Positions 1-9,654 of a DNA stretch of 64,000 nucleotides are shown here, piece after piece. Origin of the DNA: Ignavibacteriales bacterium (GTDB lineage Bacteria; Bacteroidota; Ignavibacteria; Ignavibacteriales; Ignavibacteriaceae); the NCBI GenBank assembly GCA_016709765.1, contig JADJMD010000014.1:248001-312000 (forward strand). Direction: 5' to 3'. Each line of letters starts with the position of its first letter. The stretch's first letter is position 1. A program made the position numbers and the translations under genes. The notes under the pieces are model-generated. The model had not been told where the DNA came from and made no database searches. It worked only from the letters and a program-made list of their open reading frames with translations.

Positions 1-73
1 TAAGAACAGCCGCAGCTACTGAAAGCCACGCAAAGCGAGTAAGTGGTTTGTTTTTAGTAGTTTCTAATATCAT
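1..73 (-). CDS. Partial N-terminus, probable cation diffusion facilitator transporter
   Basis: The minus strand opens with an ATG at 73 and runs off the left edge after 24 codons. The readable peptide has a short hydrophilic head and then LTRFAWLSVAAAVL. From memory this resembles the first transmembrane segment of cation diffusion facilitator (CDF) efflux proteins, which often read RFAWLSIAAA followed by a glycine-rich helix. CDF proteins export Zn2+, Co2+ or Fe2+ across the inner membrane. Only the start is visible, so the family call rests on a short motif and could be wrong. It is divergent from the gene at 449. Confidence 0.45.
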   Translation of the reverse strand, partial: MILETTKNKPLTRFAWLSVAAAVL

Positions 74-448
74 AGTTTGATTATTATATCAGTTAAATGC
101 CAAATTGTTTTTGCCTAATATTAATTTATAGATTTTTATTGTAAAGATAGGATTTCAATCAAATCAAAAACATTATTGTTTACCATTTCTGATCATAAAT
201 AAGACTAAAAATATAGTGCCAAATATTTCATTGCCCATTTATCAGCTAAAATCTCGATTCTAAAAAAATATTTATATCAGCTCATATTATAGCAAAAAAT
301 CTAAGAATAGCTGAAAATATTATTGAATAAAATGTCACCATCTGAACATAATAAGTACTATATATGTAAATTCTTGAGCATTTCATTTTTTAATTTAAAT
401 ATCATTAACGAACTTTATAACTGAATAACTAATTAATAAAGGAAAGAT
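74..448. other. AT-rich divergent intergenic region
   Basis: This 375-base gap separates two divergent genes and must hold promoters for both. It is very AT-rich with many short A and T runs. I could not pick out a convincing -35/-10 pair, operator or RNA gene. Just before the plus-strand gene there is a good ribosome binding site, AAAGGAAAG, ending a few bases before the ATG at 449. Confidence 0.5.
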
Positions 449-1528
449 ATGAACAAATTAATTCTATTATATTTATTTTTTGTTTTATTTCTAACTTCAT
501 TTAATCTGCAAGCATTGCCAAGGTTTGCGGTTAAGCTTGGTGACAAATGTAGTGATTGTCATTACAATCCAAGTGGAGGTGGAGTAAGAACTTTAGATGG
601 CTGGTATTGGGGCAAAAATAATTTAAGTATGATTTCATCACGCGATAAAGATTTTTTAATGTCACCAAAGGTTTCTGATAACATTTCTATTGGGCTTGAT
701 TACAGGACGCAATATATTTATTCACAATCAATTAAACGAACTTATTTCCAAAATATGACTGCGGCACTTCATACAAATTTTGCTTTATCAAAACAAATAA
801 ATCTGGTTGGTAAATATGATTTTGTAAATCAACTTTGGGAGGGATATGGAATAGCTAAAATTCTTCCTGGTGACGGATATATCAAAGCAGGTGTTTATAC
901 GCCTAATTATGGAATTAGGTTAGATGATCATACAGCATACACAAGACAGGGACTAATATTCAATCCATTTTACAGAGAAGCCGGGGTTGAAGTTGGAATT
1001 TTTGTTGATAACTGGCTTTATGCAAGCGCAAGTGCCGGCTCAAATCTTTCTGATGTTGCAAGTAACTATACAAAAGATCCAACTTACACTGCTAGATTAG
1101 AATTTACACCACATTTTGGTGAATTTGGATTAATGCTTGGCGGTTCAGCTGCAATAGTTAAGTTAGAGAATTCGCAGGGTTCACTTAATTCAAATATGTA
1201 TGGCGGATTTTTCGGTATTGGATATGATGAATTTTCACTTCTTGCAGAATATGATTTAGCAAATAACCTTTCCACACCAGATGTAAAATCAAACGTTCTT
1301 ATGGTAGAAGCTGCTTATGGCATAGTAACTGGACTTGATGCAGTAGTACGATATGATAGAATAGATTATAATGATGCTATTGATTCAGATGAAATTTCCA
1401 GAATTATTTTAGGTTTTGAATTTCACCCATATAGTTTTATAGAGGTTCGCCCTCAATATAGATTGGTTTTAGAAGATCCTTCGGTTGATAATGATTCGTT
1501 TGTACTTCAATTGCACTTTTGGTATTAA
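449..1528 (+). CDS. Outer-membrane beta-barrel protein with N-terminal CxxCH haem-type motif
   Basis: The 359-aa protein starts with a signal peptide (about residues 1-22). The motif DKCSDCHYNPSGGG follows, with Cys34, Cys37 and His38, which is the CxxCH signature for covalent haem c attachment. The rest alternates polar and aromatic residues in short strands separated by Gly/Asn turns and ends in LQLHFWY, an aromatic C-terminus typical of outer-membrane barrels. A barrel with one haem-binding site near its N-terminus could take part in extracellular electron transfer, but the motif alone does not prove haem binding. The start is supported by AAAGGAAAG upstream. It appears to be monocistronic. 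Confidence 0.7.
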   Translation: MNKLILLYLFFVLFLTSFNLQALPRFAVKLGDKCSDCHYNPSGGGVRTLDGWYWGKNNLSMISSRDKDFLMSPKVSDNISIGLDYRTQYIYSQSIKRTYFQNMTAALHTNFALSKQINLVGKYDFVNQLWEGYGIAKILPGDGYIKAGVYTPNYGIRLDDHTAYTRQGLIFNPFYREAGVEVGIFVDNWLYASASAGSNLSDVASNYTKDPTYTARLEFTPHFGEFGLMLGGSAAIVKLENSQGSLNSNMYGGFFGIGYDEFSLLAEYDLANNLSTPDVKSNVLMVEAAYGIVTGLDAVVRYDRIDYNDAIDSDEISRIILGFEFHPYSFIEVRPQYRLVLEDPSVDNDSFVLQLHFWY

Positions 1529-1684
1529 TAATACAAGATTTAACAAACACTTTTTGAACACAATAAACTTAGTCTTTAAGATAGAAGACAGTTAGAAGAC
1601 ATTTTAGAAATGATGCGTTTTTAATCAATAAATGCACCTTTTTTGTACTCAAAGAGTTTCCCTGACTCTCCGCTACTAAAAAAC

Positions 1685-1729
1685 AAGCCTCATTTACGTT
1701 CAAAATATACGTTCTTGAGGCTTTTTTGT
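1685..1729. terminator. Bidirectional rho-independent terminator
   Basis: An eight-base perfect stem, AAGCCTCA (1685-1692) and TGAGGCTT (1716-1723), runs into TTTTTT on the plus strand; on the minus strand the stem is followed by TTGTTTTTT. It lies between the convergent genes ending at 1528 (plus) and 1797 (minus), so it can end both transcripts, including the long carbohydrate operon. Confidence 0.8.
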
Positions 1730-1796
1730 AATATTTTCTTGTGGAATTTTGGTAGAACTTTTTGGTACAATATTGCTCTAACGATATTGCTGATTA

Positions 1797-2897
1797 CTAA
1801 GCTGTCTGCAAAATGTTTATACCTAAAGTTTTATTAAATAAGTAAATACTCTGGGTATCAATGTACAATTTTATTCTTTCGTTAACTTTCAAAACCTCAA
1901 TGGGTTTTACTCTGGCAATAAATGGATTTTTCTCAATCTCAAAATAAACGAATGTTTCATTGCCCATTGGTTCAATCACATCGATCAATACTTCAAGTTC
2001 AATCGAATTCTTTAAGTCATTTTCTAGTCGAATATCTTCGGGTCTTATTCCAAGTATAATTTCTTTATCTAAATAATCCTTTAAATGATTTTTTTGTTCG
2101 ACAGATAAACTAAATATAAGTTTTCCATCCTTACTGACGATTTTATTTTCACTATTAACACTCACATCAATAAAATTCATTGCGGGACTTCCAATAAATC
2201 CTGCAACAAATTTATTAACCGGTTTATTATACAAGTTCATTGGAGTATCAACTTGATTTATATTTCCATCTTTCATAATCACAATCCTATCCCCCATCGT
2301 CATAGCTTCCGTTTGATCGTGAGTTACATATATCATCGTTGCGCCCAGCTGTTTGTGGAGTTTTGATATTTCTGTTCGCATTTGAACCCGAAGTTTTGCA
2401 TCAAGATTACTAAGCGGTTCATCAAACAAAAATACCTTTGGTTTACGAACGATTGCTCTTCCTACAGCAACGCGTTGCCTTTGCCCTCCGGAGAGTGCTT
2501 TTGGTTTTCTATTCAGATAATCTTCAAGACTCAAAATCTTTGCTGCATCTTTTACGCGGATATCTATTTCTTTCTTATCAACTTTCTTTAGCTTTAATCC
2601 AAAAGCCATATTTTCATAAACTGTCATATGCGGATAAAGTGCATAATTCTGAAATACCATTGCAATGTCTCGATCTTTTGGTGGAAGATTATTTACTAGC
2701 TTCCCATCAATATATATTTCTCCACTGGTAATTTCTTCAAGTCCTGCCACCATTCTTAATGTAGTTGTTTTTCCGCATCCAGATGGTCCAACCAGAACTA
2801 CAAACTCTTTATCTTCTACTTTAAAGTTTGCATCTATTACTACTTTATTGTCTCCATCATAAACTTTACATACATTTTTTAATATTACTTCGGCCAT
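1797..2897 (-). CDS. ugpC: Carbohydrate ABC transporter ATP-binding protein, UgpC/MsmX/MalK type
   Basis: The 366-aa cytoplasmic ATPase energises sugar import. Visible motifs are Walker A GPSGCGKTT (37-45), Q-loop Gln83, ABC signature LSGGQ (135-139), Walker B VFLFDEP (155-161) and switch His193. A C-terminal TOBE/OB region (about 235-360) contains the LGIRPEDI motif seen in MalK/UgpC proteins. Length and layout match the family. AAAGGA upstream supports the ATG at 2897. It is the last gene of the large minus-strand locus, separated from the two permeases by the isomerase gene. The named sugar in UgpC (glycerol phosphate) should not be read as its substrate; a beta-glucooligosaccharide is inferred from context. 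Confidence 0.93.
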   Translation of the reverse strand: MAEVILKNVCKVYDGDNKVVIDANFKVEDKEFVVLVGPSGCGKTTTLRMVAGLEEITSGEIYIDGKLVNNLPPKDRDIAMVFQNYALYPHMTVYENMAFGLKLKKVDKKEIDIRVKDAAKILSLEDYLNRKPKALSGGQRQRVAVGRAIVRKPKVFLFDEPLSNLDAKLRVQMRTEISKLHKQLGATMIYVTHDQTEAMTMGDRIVIMKDGNINQVDTPMNLYNKPVNKFVAGFIGSPAMNFIDVSVNSENKIVSKDGKLIFSLSVEQKNHLKDYLDKEIILGIRPEDIRLENDLKNSIELEVLIDVIEPMGNETFVYFEIEKNPFIARVKPIEVLKVNERIKLYIDTQSIYLFNKTLGINILQTA

Positions 2898-2906
2898 AAT
2901 TATCCT

Positions 2907-4739
2907 TTAAGGAATTTCTTTTTTCTGTTCGTATAGTTTATACCATTCATACACCGGGATCGTGACTGGGAACGCAGCAATCTTGCCTCCGAATCCAATA
3001 AACCGATACGTAAAAGTATTTATTTCTGAGGTTTCAATCTTTTTCAATAATTGTTCGTCAATATTTATTCTATACTTCTTAGCGAGTGAAACAGTTTTAT
3101 CATTTATAAGATTCTCCATTTTACTCAGTGCAATCTTCAAACGAATAAATTTTAGACTATCAAGATCTATGATGGATTTCTGGCTGCTGTTTCGATTTCT
3201 CTTATCGATCAATTTAAATATTGAATATCCTTCATTAACTTTAATTGGCCCATATACCTGCCCAATATTTAGGCCTAGTGCAATTCTCCCTATCTCTCCT
3301 GCTTCTTTTGGATTAAAAAATCCCCATTCACCATTACTTTTTTTTGTCCATTCTCGTTGGTTATAAATATCTACTAAAGATTCGAAATCTTTTCCATCAT
3401 TTAAATCATTAAGAATTATTTCTGCATCTTCGATATTATCGGTAAGGATTTCCCTAATATTCACTTCCAAGCTATTTGATGAATCGCTTTCTTTAGAATC
3501 AAGTTCTTTAATATCCTCATCGGTAATTGTAATCGAATCAATATAGCTGTTCATTAATACTTCTGACAAATAATAATTTCTCCAGATTTGTAAGTCATTC
3601 TTCACTGAAATTAGATTTTCTATGCCAAGTCTAAACCCTTCACCTGCGATAATTTCATCTTCAATAAACTTTTTAACAAGTCTGTTTAATAATTGTTTAA
3701 ACTTATTAGAATTGAATGAATTAAAAGAGAATTTCTGATAAATCTCGTAAAAAAGAAAATCCTTAATTGTAACGGAGTATGTATCCAATTTTATAAATTC
3801 CGCATTCGAGTCTAATGGATTAAGCAAAGACAATACTTTTCTAACATCGGTTTCAAGCAGTTGAACATCAGCAACGGAATCCTTTTCAGTTTTACCTGTC
3901 CTATTTTTTAAAATTTCTAAAAGATTGTCAGCTAATATTTCAAATAACTTACGGTCTGCGGTAATACTTTTACCACTAAATAGTTTGTCTAGGTAAGTTC
4001 GTCCAAGTTTTTGAGACTTTCTATCTCTAAGTTTTTTGATTACAATATTCTTAGCATGTTCTTTTGAAGGATCGATTGAAAGATCCTGCTCATCACTTAT
4101 AAGTTTAAATATAAACCAATTGTCCTTGTATCTAACTGGTATAGATATCTCATTAAGTTTTAGAGAATAAAGTATTCCTTCCATTGCTTCATCTTCAAAT
4201 GATCCAAATTTAACCTCAAATGATTTTTCTGGCATTTTCCTAATAGCCACAACTGAATCAAATGACGCACCTTTTTGAAAAGCGTCGTAAAGTTTCCAGA
4301 CTTTTTCAGAATCCGGTGATGTTAGGATTAAAGTATTTAATATTCGGGTAACGCAAGACAATCCAACTGCTATTTCCGTGCTGGATATATTAATTTTTGA
4401 TTCAACCTCTTGTTTATAAAGTTCATCTTTAACAAAAAGTTTTTGCAATGTTCTTAATGATAATTTTATCGCTTCAATTGTATCAATATCCAACTCATCA
4501 GCTTCAAGTGCCCACAGTTTTTCTGCTACTAAAGAATAAAGAAATTCTTTTTTAATAGAATCAATATTCGATGATGAATAATTCAAATGGGGCATAAAAT
4601 CAAATCGATTTTGGAATTCCTCAACAGTTAGTTTATCTGAGCCAATTTCTGCAAGTACTTCAGTGTTATATTGAGCAATAGCCATTGCAGGCAAAACCAA
4701 TCCGATAAAAATGATATTAAAAACTATAGATGACTTCAT
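2907..4739 (-). CDS. SurA-like periplasmic peptidyl-prolyl isomerase with two PpiC regions
   Basis: The 610-aa protein has a signal peptide (about 1-22). A clear parvulin/PpiC rotamase region lies at about 425-513, including GEWGFFNPKEAGEIGRIALG and the VYGPIKVNEGYSIFKL ending. A weaker PpiC-like region at about 130-216 shows the same FGSF...ISIPVRYKDNWFIFKL pattern. Two such modules behind a signal peptide recall the SurA/PrsA family of outer-membrane or exported-protein chaperones. It sits between ABC permease and ATPase genes, with short gaps on both sides, which is unusual. It may help fold the barrels or secreted enzymes of the same locus; that is inference. Confidence 0.82.
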   Translation of the reverse strand: MKSSIVFNIIFIGLVLPAMAIAQYNTEVLAEIGSDKLTVEEFQNRFDFMPHLNYSSSNIDSIKKEFLYSLVAEKLWALEADELDIDTIEAIKLSLRTLQKLFVKDELYKQEVESKINISSTEIAVGLSCVTRILNTLILTSPDSEKVWKLYDAFQKGASFDSVVAIRKMPEKSFEVKFGSFEDEAMEGILYSLKLNEISIPVRYKDNWFIFKLISDEQDLSIDPSKEHAKNIVIKKLRDRKSQKLGRTYLDKLFSGKSITADRKLFEILADNLLEILKNRTGKTEKDSVADVQLLETDVRKVLSLLNPLDSNAEFIKLDTYSVTIKDFLFYEIYQKFSFNSFNSNKFKQLLNRLVKKFIEDEIIAGEGFRLGIENLISVKNDLQIWRNYYLSEVLMNSYIDSITITDEDIKELDSKESDSSNSLEVNIREILTDNIEDAEIILNDLNDGKDFESLVDIYNQREWTKKSNGEWGFFNPKEAGEIGRIALGLNIGQVYGPIKVNEGYSIFKLIDKRNRNSSQKSIIDLDSLKFIRLKIALSKMENLINDKTVSLAKKYRINIDEQLLKKIETSEINTFTYRFIGFGGKIAAFPVTIPVYEWYKLYEQKKEIP

Positions 4740-4752
4740 TCTAAATTCATAA

Positions 4753-5565
4753 TTATTCTTTTACGCTTCCCATCATGATCCCTTTTATATAATACTTTTG
4801 AAGTGCAAGAAAAACTATTATTACTGGAATTATAGTTACAACTGAACCCGCCATCATTAACTCAGGATCTTTGGTGTGTTCAAGCATTAAATTGGCAAGC
4901 GCAACTGGTAATGTGTACATTGATTCGTCTGTTAAGGCTATTAGCGGCCACAGGAAATCGTTCCACGTACCAAGAAATGAAAATATAGCAAGTGTTACAA
5001 GTATTGGTATAGCAACTGGCAGTATCACTTTTCTATAAATCTGAAAGTCTGTTGCCCCATCCATTCTTGCGGCTTCAATTAAGCTATCAGGAATCGAAAT
5101 ACAATATTGTCTAATCAAAAAGATTCCAAAAATATTTGCTAAACCAGGTATTATAATCGCCATATAAGTATTAATAAATCCCATGGATTTTAGCATTAGA
5201 AATAATGGCAGCATTGTAACCTGGCTTGGGATTATCATCGAACTCAGCAAAAGATTAAATAAAACTTTTTTTCCTGTAAATCTGTATTTAGCGAAAGCAT
5301 ATCCAGCCATTGAAGTAAAAGTTATATAAAGTACAGTAACTATTGAAGAGAGAAATAAACTATTAAAAAAGTTTCTCCAAACACTTAGTCTTTCAAAAAG
5401 AATTTGATATTGTGTTACAGTAAAGGGATCAGGCAAAAATATTGGAGGGAAAACACTTGCCTTTCCATCGAACATAAATGATGCACTAAGCATCCAAATA
5501 AATGGAATAAGCGTAAGTATAGAAGTAATAATTAGAAAACTATATAGTAATACTTTTTTGATCAT
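4753..5565 (-). CDS. Carbohydrate ABC transporter permease, MalG-like
   Basis: The 270-aa integral membrane protein has about six hydrophobic segments, the first at residues 5-27. The EAA loop that docks on the ATPase is clear at 164-183 (EAARMDGATDFQIYRKVILP). The C-terminus, KGIMMGSVKE, is typical of MalG/LacG-type sugar permeases. It overlaps the upstream permease by four bases (ATGA), indicating translational coupling. It forms the import channel with the gene at 5562-6443. Substrate is inferred from the locus. Confidence 0.92.
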   Translation of the reverse strand: MIKKVLLYSFLIITSILTLIPFIWMLSASFMFDGKASVFPPIFLPDPFTVTQYQILFERLSVWRNFFNSLFLSSIVTVLYITFTSMAGYAFAKYRFTGKKVLFNLLLSSMIIPSQVTMLPLFLMLKSMGFINTYMAIIIPGLANIFGIFLIRQYCISIPDSLIEAARMDGATDFQIYRKVILPVAIPILVTLAIFSFLGTWNDFLWPLIALTDESMYTLPVALANLMLEHTKDPELMMAGSVVTIIPVIIVFLALQKYYIKGIMMGSVKE

Positions 5566-6443
5566 TCTGTACTCTTCTGAATTTTAAGTTGGATAAGTGT
5601 TCCAATCATAATAATAAAGAAAAAGACAAATGCTATCGAAGCCGAGTAACCCATGTTCCACCATTTAAAGCCTTCTTGATACATATATTGCACAACGCTT
5701 AATGTACTGTTCAATGGTCCGCCTTGTGTCATTATGTATGGTTCGGCAAAAAATTGGAAGTAACCTATCATAGTTATAAGAGAAATAAAAATCGTTGTTG
5801 GGGCAAGCATAGGAATTGTAATGGATTTAAATTTTTGCCATCCGCTCGCACCTTCTATAGATGCTGCTTCGTAAAGATCTTCTGGAATGTTTTGCAAACC
5901 CGCAATAAAGATTATCATATTATATCCAAAACTTTTCCAAACTGACATAAGAATGATTGCAGGCATTGCCGTGGTTGTATCGCCAAGCCAATCTATTGGA
6001 GCAATTCCAATCAAACTTAAAATATAATTTATGATTCCAAATTTTGGATGGTAAATGAATCTCCAAACTATTGCTACAGCTACTAAAGTTGTTACAACAG
6101 GAATAAAATAGCTAAGTCTAAAGATTGCCTTGAACTTAATAAGTTTTGAGTTAAGAAGTAGTGCAGCACCAAGCGAAATCGCTATTGATAGTGGTGCGGC
6201 GACAATAACAAAATAAAAAGTATTTTGGAGTGCTGTAAAAAATAAAGGATCATTAAATAATTGTAAGTAATTATTTAACCCCACAAATCTTACTGAATTT
6301 AGATCACCAAGAGCGTAAATATCAAAATCTGTAAAGCTCATAATGAATGCAGCAATTACGGGCAAAAAGAAAAAGATAAAAATAGCACTCATTGCTGGCG
6401 CAAGAAAAAAATATGCTGCTGTTTGTGATTGTTTAAAACTCAT
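5562..6443 (-). CDS. Carbohydrate ABC transporter permease, MalF/UgpA-like
   Basis: The 293-aa inner-membrane protein has six predicted transmembrane segments (first about 11-35). Its EAA loop lies at about 192-211 (EAASIEGASGWQKFKSITIP). The stretch PLNSTLSVVQYMYQEGFKWWN near the C-terminus is split by family-typical aromatic residues of UgpA/LacF proteins. The start codon touches the stop of the binding-protein gene and the end overlaps the second permease by four bases, so binding protein, MalF-like and MalG-like genes are tightly coupled. Confidence 0.92.
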   Translation of the reverse strand: MSFKQSQTAAYFFLAPAMSAIFIFFFLPVIAAFIMSFTDFDIYALGDLNSVRFVGLNNYLQLFNDPLFFTALQNTFYFVIVAAPLSIAISLGAALLLNSKLIKFKAIFRLSYFIPVVTTLVAVAIVWRFIYHPKFGIINYILSLIGIAPIDWLGDTTTAMPAIILMSVWKSFGYNMIIFIAGLQNIPEDLYEAASIEGASGWQKFKSITIPMLAPTTIFISLITMIGYFQFFAEPYIMTQGGPLNSTLSVVQYMYQEGFKWWNMGYSASIAFVFFFIIMIGTLIQLKIQKSTE

Positions 6444-7732
6444 TATTTGGTTTTCTTGTGTTCAACAATCCATCTTCGCTTTTCCAATATTCGATCTACA
6501 TCCTTATCAAGATTTTTTAATGCTTCATCAATGCTCATTGAATTTCTTGCAGCTAACTCTGCATACTGCTGAACTTTTGAAAATGCAATCTGTTCCCACT
6601 CAGGGATTTTTGGAGTTGCTTCTACATTAGTAAACTGTATATAAAATGCCTGCATATAAGGATCGTCTCTAAGTATTGGATTCTCCCAGGCTGCTTTTAC
6701 TGAAGGCAGATTATTAAGCAGTTTGTAAAACTCAATTTGTGTATGCACTTGAGAAAGATATTCAAAAAATTTCCAGACTTCTTTTTTATGTTCTGAGTTT
6801 TTGAAGATCACTAAGCTTGATCCACCCGCAAGTGAAACTCCAGGATAATCATTTGCATAACCTGGCATTGGTGCGGTCATCCATTTATTTGCAAGATTTC
6901 CCGTCATCCATTTTTTAAATTCTGGAATATTCCATGGACCGGAGATGTAAATTGAAAAATACTCTTCAGCAAAAGCCTGATACTGATTTGTAACTTGAGA
7001 GAAACCAATTGGTGCAAGATTTTGCTTGTGAAAATCAATTAAATATTTAAAAGCCTCTTTAAATTCTGTACTGCAAAAATTTCCTTGTGTGTCTTCATTT
7101 TTTAGTAAAGATGAACCTGCCTCCATACCGAACATTATAAAAGGGGCCCATTCATTTGTAGGAAGATAGATTGCATACTTTTCTTCCTTTGGATGAAATG
7201 CTTTTATTTTTTTTGATAAGTCTAAAAGTTCAGCCCAGGTTTTGGGTGGATTTTTGTAGCCAGCTTTTTCAAAAACATCTTTTCTGTAAAAAATAACCCG
7301 TGTATCCATATACCAGGGAATTCCAAACGTTTGATTATCAATTACATTAGTTTCCCAAATACCAGTAAAATATTTTTCTTTATTTATCCGGCTAGATGTT
7401 TTGATAAATTCATCAAGAGGAATGATGGCATTTAACGCTGCGAATTGCGGGACCCAAGTATTACCAAGCTGACAGGCATCTGGAGTGTTATCGCTTGCAA
7501 AAGCAGTAACTAATTTTTCTTGTGCTGCTGTCCATGGAACTTGCTGAACTTTTACTTTTATTCCGGGATTTTGTTTTTCAAACTCGGGAACAAGCTTAGT
7601 AACATACTCAGCTTCAGCTCCCATTGCCCAAAACTTTATAACTTTTTCGGATTCGTTTTCTTTTGAGCAGGAAATTATAAGTACCAAACTTAGCAAAAGA
7701 ATTTTTTGAAATATTTTTGTTACTAATTTCAC
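6443..7732 (-). CDS. Sugar-binding lipoprotein of an ABC importer (extracellular solute-binding family 1)
   Basis: The 429-aa protein carries a lipoprotein signal with lipobox LIISC, placing the acylated cysteine at residue 22. It then follows the family-1 binding-protein pattern: VIKFWAMGAEAEYVTKLVPEFEKQNP near the N-terminus is broken into the usual strand-helix of lobe 1, and GIPWYMDTRVIFYRKDVFEKAG is a classic hinge-side motif split over residues of about 118-140. It captures sugar in the periplasm for the two downstream permeases. It is separated by three bases from the GH144-like gene upstream, which supports a glucan-fragment ligand. Confidence 0.9.
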   Translation of the reverse strand: MKLVTKIFQKILLLSLVLIISCSKENESEKVIKFWAMGAEAEYVTKLVPEFEKQNPGIKVKVQQVPWTAAQEKLVTAFASDNTPDACQLGNTWVPQFAALNAIIPLDEFIKTSSRINKEKYFTGIWETNVIDNQTFGIPWYMDTRVIFYRKDVFEKAGYKNPPKTWAELLDLSKKIKAFHPKEEKYAIYLPTNEWAPFIMFGMEAGSSLLKNEDTQGNFCSTEFKEAFKYLIDFHKQNLAPIGFSQVTNQYQAFAEEYFSIYISGPWNIPEFKKWMTGNLANKWMTAPMPGYANDYPGVSLAGGSSLVIFKNSEHKKEVWKFFEYLSQVHTQIEFYKLLNNLPSVKAAWENPILRDDPYMQAFYIQFTNVEATPKIPEWEQIAFSKVQQYAELAARNSMSIDEALKNLDKDVDRILEKRRWIVEHKKTK

Positions 7733-7735
7733 AAG

Positions 7736-9619
7736 TTACTTCTGCAAAATCATTTTACCATAAATAGCATTATTACCCGTACTTATTTTGTAAAGATAAA
7801 CTCCTGAACTGACAAATTTATTATCATTATTTAAACCGTTCCAAATAATTTTATTTTCACCCGCGGAAAATTCTTCGTTGACAATATCTTTAATTTTTTC
7901 ACCAAGATGGTTATAAATATTAATAGTAACATTTTCTCTTGATGGAAGATTAAAAACGATTGTAGTTGTTGGATTAAAAGGATTGGGATAATTTCCAACT
8001 AGTTTAAAATCTTCAACACTATAAACAGGATTATCAACACTTGTAACTGAATCAGGAACAAAACCAATTGCAGTTAGCATCGGCTGAATTTCAGGATTTG
8101 CCATGAACTTGTTCCACAAAAGTTGAGTTCTATAGTTTTCTATCATTACAATTATTGGACCTTGATCAATAGCAAGATAACTGTTGGCATACCAGCTTAC
8201 ATTATCATTAAAAGCATCTTTAAATCCATATTCACCCCAAACTTGGCTGCCGTAAGTTCTATAAAAATATTTTAATGCTTCTAAAGATTCCTGAGGAGTA
8301 TAAGGCATCGAAGAAAGAGCAGCAGAGGGAGTAATAGTTCCATTATCATTTGTCGGCTCGTGAACCCTATAACCATTTGGATCATCACTAGCGGTTAAAC
8401 CCCAGCAATTAGTATTATATCCAAGAAAACCATGGGGATTGGTTATGCAATGTTCTCTATTTATCAATGTTATATTTTTAGCATTATTATAATAATTACA
8501 ATAAGCATCTTTGATATTTCTTGGATCGAAACCCAGAAAAGAATAGTGTTGGAAGAATAGAGGTCCGCCATAATTCCATCCAACCCAAATTCTATAACCA
8601 TAAAAAAAGTTAGTATTTGTATAATAAGAAGAACTAGCCCAACCATTTGCATAAAGGCTTGCCGGCACACTAAAGGTTGGAGAGGCAATGGCAAGTAAGT
8701 ATGTTATCATTGTTTCATTAGGTCCACTGATCGCAAAATTCATTTGCCAACCATAATTAGGTGACCAGTGCCAGTAAAGGAAGTTACTCGTTGGATATCT
8801 TCTGTACCAGCTCCATTCAACGCCTTGCCAAATTTGTGTTATTAAATTTCTAATTTGTTCTTCGTTTGTATTTAATTGATCAAAGTATTGTCTTGCTGCA
8901 AGTAATCCTTGAATAAGATACGCAGTTTCGACCAAATCGCCGCCGTTATCATAAGTACTAAAAGGTATTACAGCACCGGTAGTACCGTTTAACCAATGTG
9001 AGAAAGCACCATGAAATTTTTCAGCAGTATTTTGTAAAAAGTTAGCAATCTTCAACATTCTAGTAACACCTTGTTCACGACTGATAAACCCTCTTTCAAT
9101 TCCAACAAGTAAAGCCATCACACCAAAACCAGAACCGCCACTTGTAACAGTTTCACCGGATCCTAATCTCTCCCTTGATAATCCGGATACAGGATGAGCA
9201 TAATCATAAAAGTATCTAAATGTTGCCCTTTCAGTCATATCTAAAAATTCTTCGTCTGTCATCGGATGAGGTGCACATTCAACGCTGTCGCTTAGAAGTG
9301 ATTCATTTCCACTCGAATCATAAGCACTGACTTTGAAATAGTAAGTTAAAGTTGCTGAACCAAGATATAGATATATATAGCTTTGAGATTTTGGAACATT
9401 CAAATAAAATGTAAATACTCCACCTGTGCTTTTGTATATTTTATAACCTAATAGATCTGTTTCGGAGTTTTCCAACCAGTCAACCTCAACATGTTTTTCA
9501 TACCTGAAACCTTGAACATTCTGGGGTGTTCCCGGTGGATTTACATCCTGCCCCAAGAGAAAAGGAGAAATGTTTAAAGTAATAAATACAAACATTGAAT
9601 AAATACATTTTCTAATCAT
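7736..9619 (-). CDS. Secreted GH144-like (glycoamylase-family) beta-glucanase with FN3 and T9SS tail
   Basis: The 627-aa protein has a signal peptide (1-23), a fibronectin type III domain (about 27-115), a catalytic (alpha/alpha)6 domain of the PF10091 'glycoamylase' type (about 130-515) and a T9SS sorting tail (540-627) starting GNYPNPFNPTTTI. Recognisable family motifs are RYFYDYAHP, SGGSGFGVMALL, DNGGDLVETAYL, CWGLTASDDPNG and IDQGPIIVMIENYR. Family members include GH144 endo-beta-1,2-glucanases. The tail implies export across the outer membrane and surface anchoring. It lies between GH35 and ABC importer genes. AAAGGA precedes the ATG. The exact linkage cut is inferred; other families in the same clan are possible. 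Confidence 0.85.
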   Translation of the reverse strand: MIRKCIYSMFVFITLNISPFLLGQDVNPPGTPQNVQGFRYEKHVEVDWLENSETDLLGYKIYKSTGGVFTFYLNVPKSQSYIYLYLGSATLTYYFKVSAYDSSGNESLLSDSVECAPHPMTDEEFLDMTERATFRYFYDYAHPVSGLSRERLGSGETVTSGGSGFGVMALLVGIERGFISREQGVTRMLKIANFLQNTAEKFHGAFSHWLNGTTGAVIPFSTYDNGGDLVETAYLIQGLLAARQYFDQLNTNEEQIRNLITQIWQGVEWSWYRRYPTSNFLYWHWSPNYGWQMNFAISGPNETMITYLLAIASPTFSVPASLYANGWASSSYYTNTNFFYGYRIWVGWNYGGPLFFQHYSFLGFDPRNIKDAYCNYYNNAKNITLINREHCITNPHGFLGYNTNCWGLTASDDPNGYRVHEPTNDNGTITPSAALSSMPYTPQESLEALKYFYRTYGSQVWGEYGFKDAFNDNVSWYANSYLAIDQGPIIVMIENYRTQLLWNKFMANPEIQPMLTAIGFVPDSVTSVDNPVYSVEDFKLVGNYPNPFNPTTTIVFNLPSRENVTINIYNHLGEKIKDIVNEEFSAGENKIIWNGLNNDNKFVSSGVYLYKISTGNNAIYGKMILQK

Positions 9620-9654
9620 CTTTTTTCCTTTACGATAAATAATTAATAAATATT

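Noticed and set aside
1643..1837. Plus-strand 64-codon open frame
   Set aside because: It runs through the terminator hairpin and into the end of the ABC ATPase gene, and has no ribosome binding site.
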